From a virus, in the IMG/VR virus record IMGVR_UViG_3300006789_000217, positions 1 through 21,416 of that record: a DNA stretch of 21,416 bases. One strand, given 5' to 3'. Made by a program: the position numbers and the translations under genes. The notes under the pieces are model-generated. The model made no database searches. It worked only from the letters and a program-made list of their open reading frames with translations, and was not told the origin of the DNA. Shown here one piece after another: positions 20,957 through 21,416 of the stretch. Position 1 is the first letter of the stretch; every line of letters begins with the position of its first letter.

Positions 20957-21394
20957 TCACTTATAAAATATGTGATCGCCGATAGTAATAACCTTTTTTA
21001 ATTTTGTCCATCCTGGGTCTATATATTTAGCATGGAAATATTTTGCGTCTTCTACTATCCTCATTTTCCCATCACTATGATAAACATATCTAGCTACCTG
21101 CATAGATTTTTTCCACGCATTTACATTCTTTGGTTCATCTGATTTACCATCACAGTACCAAGAGAACTCACACTTATGTTTAATTGGATAGGTCTTCTTC
21201 CACCTGTAGGTTGGTCCTTGCTTTACAACTGAGCAAACATCATTAGGCCAACGTGGGTCTGCCACGCGATTTAAAGTAACTTCTGCTACAGCTATCTGAC
21301 CAACTGTAGATTGATCACGCGACTCGAAATAAATATTCTGTGCTAGACAAGTTAATGCTGCACCTACTTTTAATATAGAGTTTTCTAATAACAT
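20957..21394 (-). CDS. SleB-type cell wall hydrolase (endolysin candidate)
   Basis: 145 residues with AAGGA six bases upstream of the ATG. It covers a whole Hydrolase_2/SleB domain. CLAQNIYFESR (16-26) carries the likely catalytic Glu24, and VGQIAVAEVTLNRV (31-44) follows. CEFSWYCDGKSD (75-86) comes next, then YFHAKYIDPGW (119-129) and GDHIFYK at the very end. SleB enzymes are lytic transglycosylases that cut peptidoglycan. The domain fills the entire protein; there is no binding module and at most a weak hydrophobic N-terminus (about 7-17), so export may rely on a holin. It is the main lysis candidate but lies with the replication genes on the - strand, about 9 kb from the holin-like gene. 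Confidence 0.85.
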   Translation of the reverse strand: MLLENSILKVGAALTCLAQNIYFESRDQSTVGQIAVAEVTLNRVADPRWPNDVCSVVKQGPTYRWKKTYPIKHKCEFSWYCDGKSDEPKNVNAWKKSMQVARYVYHSDGKMRIVEDAKYFHAKYIDPGWTKLKKVITIGDHIFYK

Positions 21395-21416
21395 TATATA
21401 TCCTTATATATTATTA

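Noticed and set aside
1-21416. tRNA genes, an integrase or a repressor that would mark a prophage
   Set aside because: I saw no cloverleaf-like tRNA sequence in the short intergenic gaps and no integrase or repressor protein. The window is almost fully occupied by virion and replication genes.

Overview
The window looks like part of a lytic, podovirus-type marine bacteriophage. It is AT-rich and almost fully coding, and there is no integrase, repressor, tRNA or host gene. The best clue to the type is the family A DNA polymerase, which carries a DnaJ-like zinc module between its exonuclease and polymerase domains. From memory, this architecture is a hallmark of phages related to the SAR116 phage HMO-2011, which infect marine Alphaproteobacteria such as SAR116 and Roseobacter-clade bacteria. 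The class II ribonucleotide reductase, the DUF6552-like membrane protein and the virion proteins rich in Gln/Asn/Ala also fit this, but the host assignment is inferred.

Left arm (about 1-11640, + strand): a tightly packed virion and late module. It begins with the end of a beta-propeller-like tail fibre protein and a small companion with a related C-terminal motif. A small membrane/coiled-coil protein follows, then two large repeat-rich virion proteins (a heptad Gly/Gln protein with an NPDV head and an 11-residue FNA-repeat protein), three unrecognised virion-type proteins and a 1387-residue protein likely to be an internal/ejection protein. The module ends with a miniature MscS-like membrane protein and a three-TM holin-like protein. 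Most junctions overlap by one base or are only a few bases apart.

Centre (11640-13739, - strand): the two arms converge on a GC-rich hairpin terminator. Next comes a small accessory region: a single-gene cassette bounded by two perfect copies of a 26-bp terminator sequence, two proteins with signal peptides, very small hypothetical genes, a DUF6552-like membrane protein and a ribosome-modulation-factor-like protein.

Right arm (13729-21394, read right to left): replication, recombination and nucleotide metabolism. In order of transcription it encodes a SleB-type cell wall hydrolase, a 75-residue unknown, DNA polymerase, an endonuclease VII-like resolvase, a probable ssDNA-binding protein, a RecB/Cas4-like Fe-S exonuclease, a PD-(D/E)XK resolvase-like nuclease, an unknown, a DUF3310 protein, a 58-residue unknown and NrdJ. 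A consensus sigma70 promoter (TTGACA-N17-TATAAA) lies at 18266-18238 and should drive everything from the ssDNA-binding protein onward. NrdJ supplies dNTPs to the polymerase, the nucleases and ssDNA-binding protein process branched or recombining DNA, and the hydrolase is read with the early genes although the holin candidates sit in the late arm.
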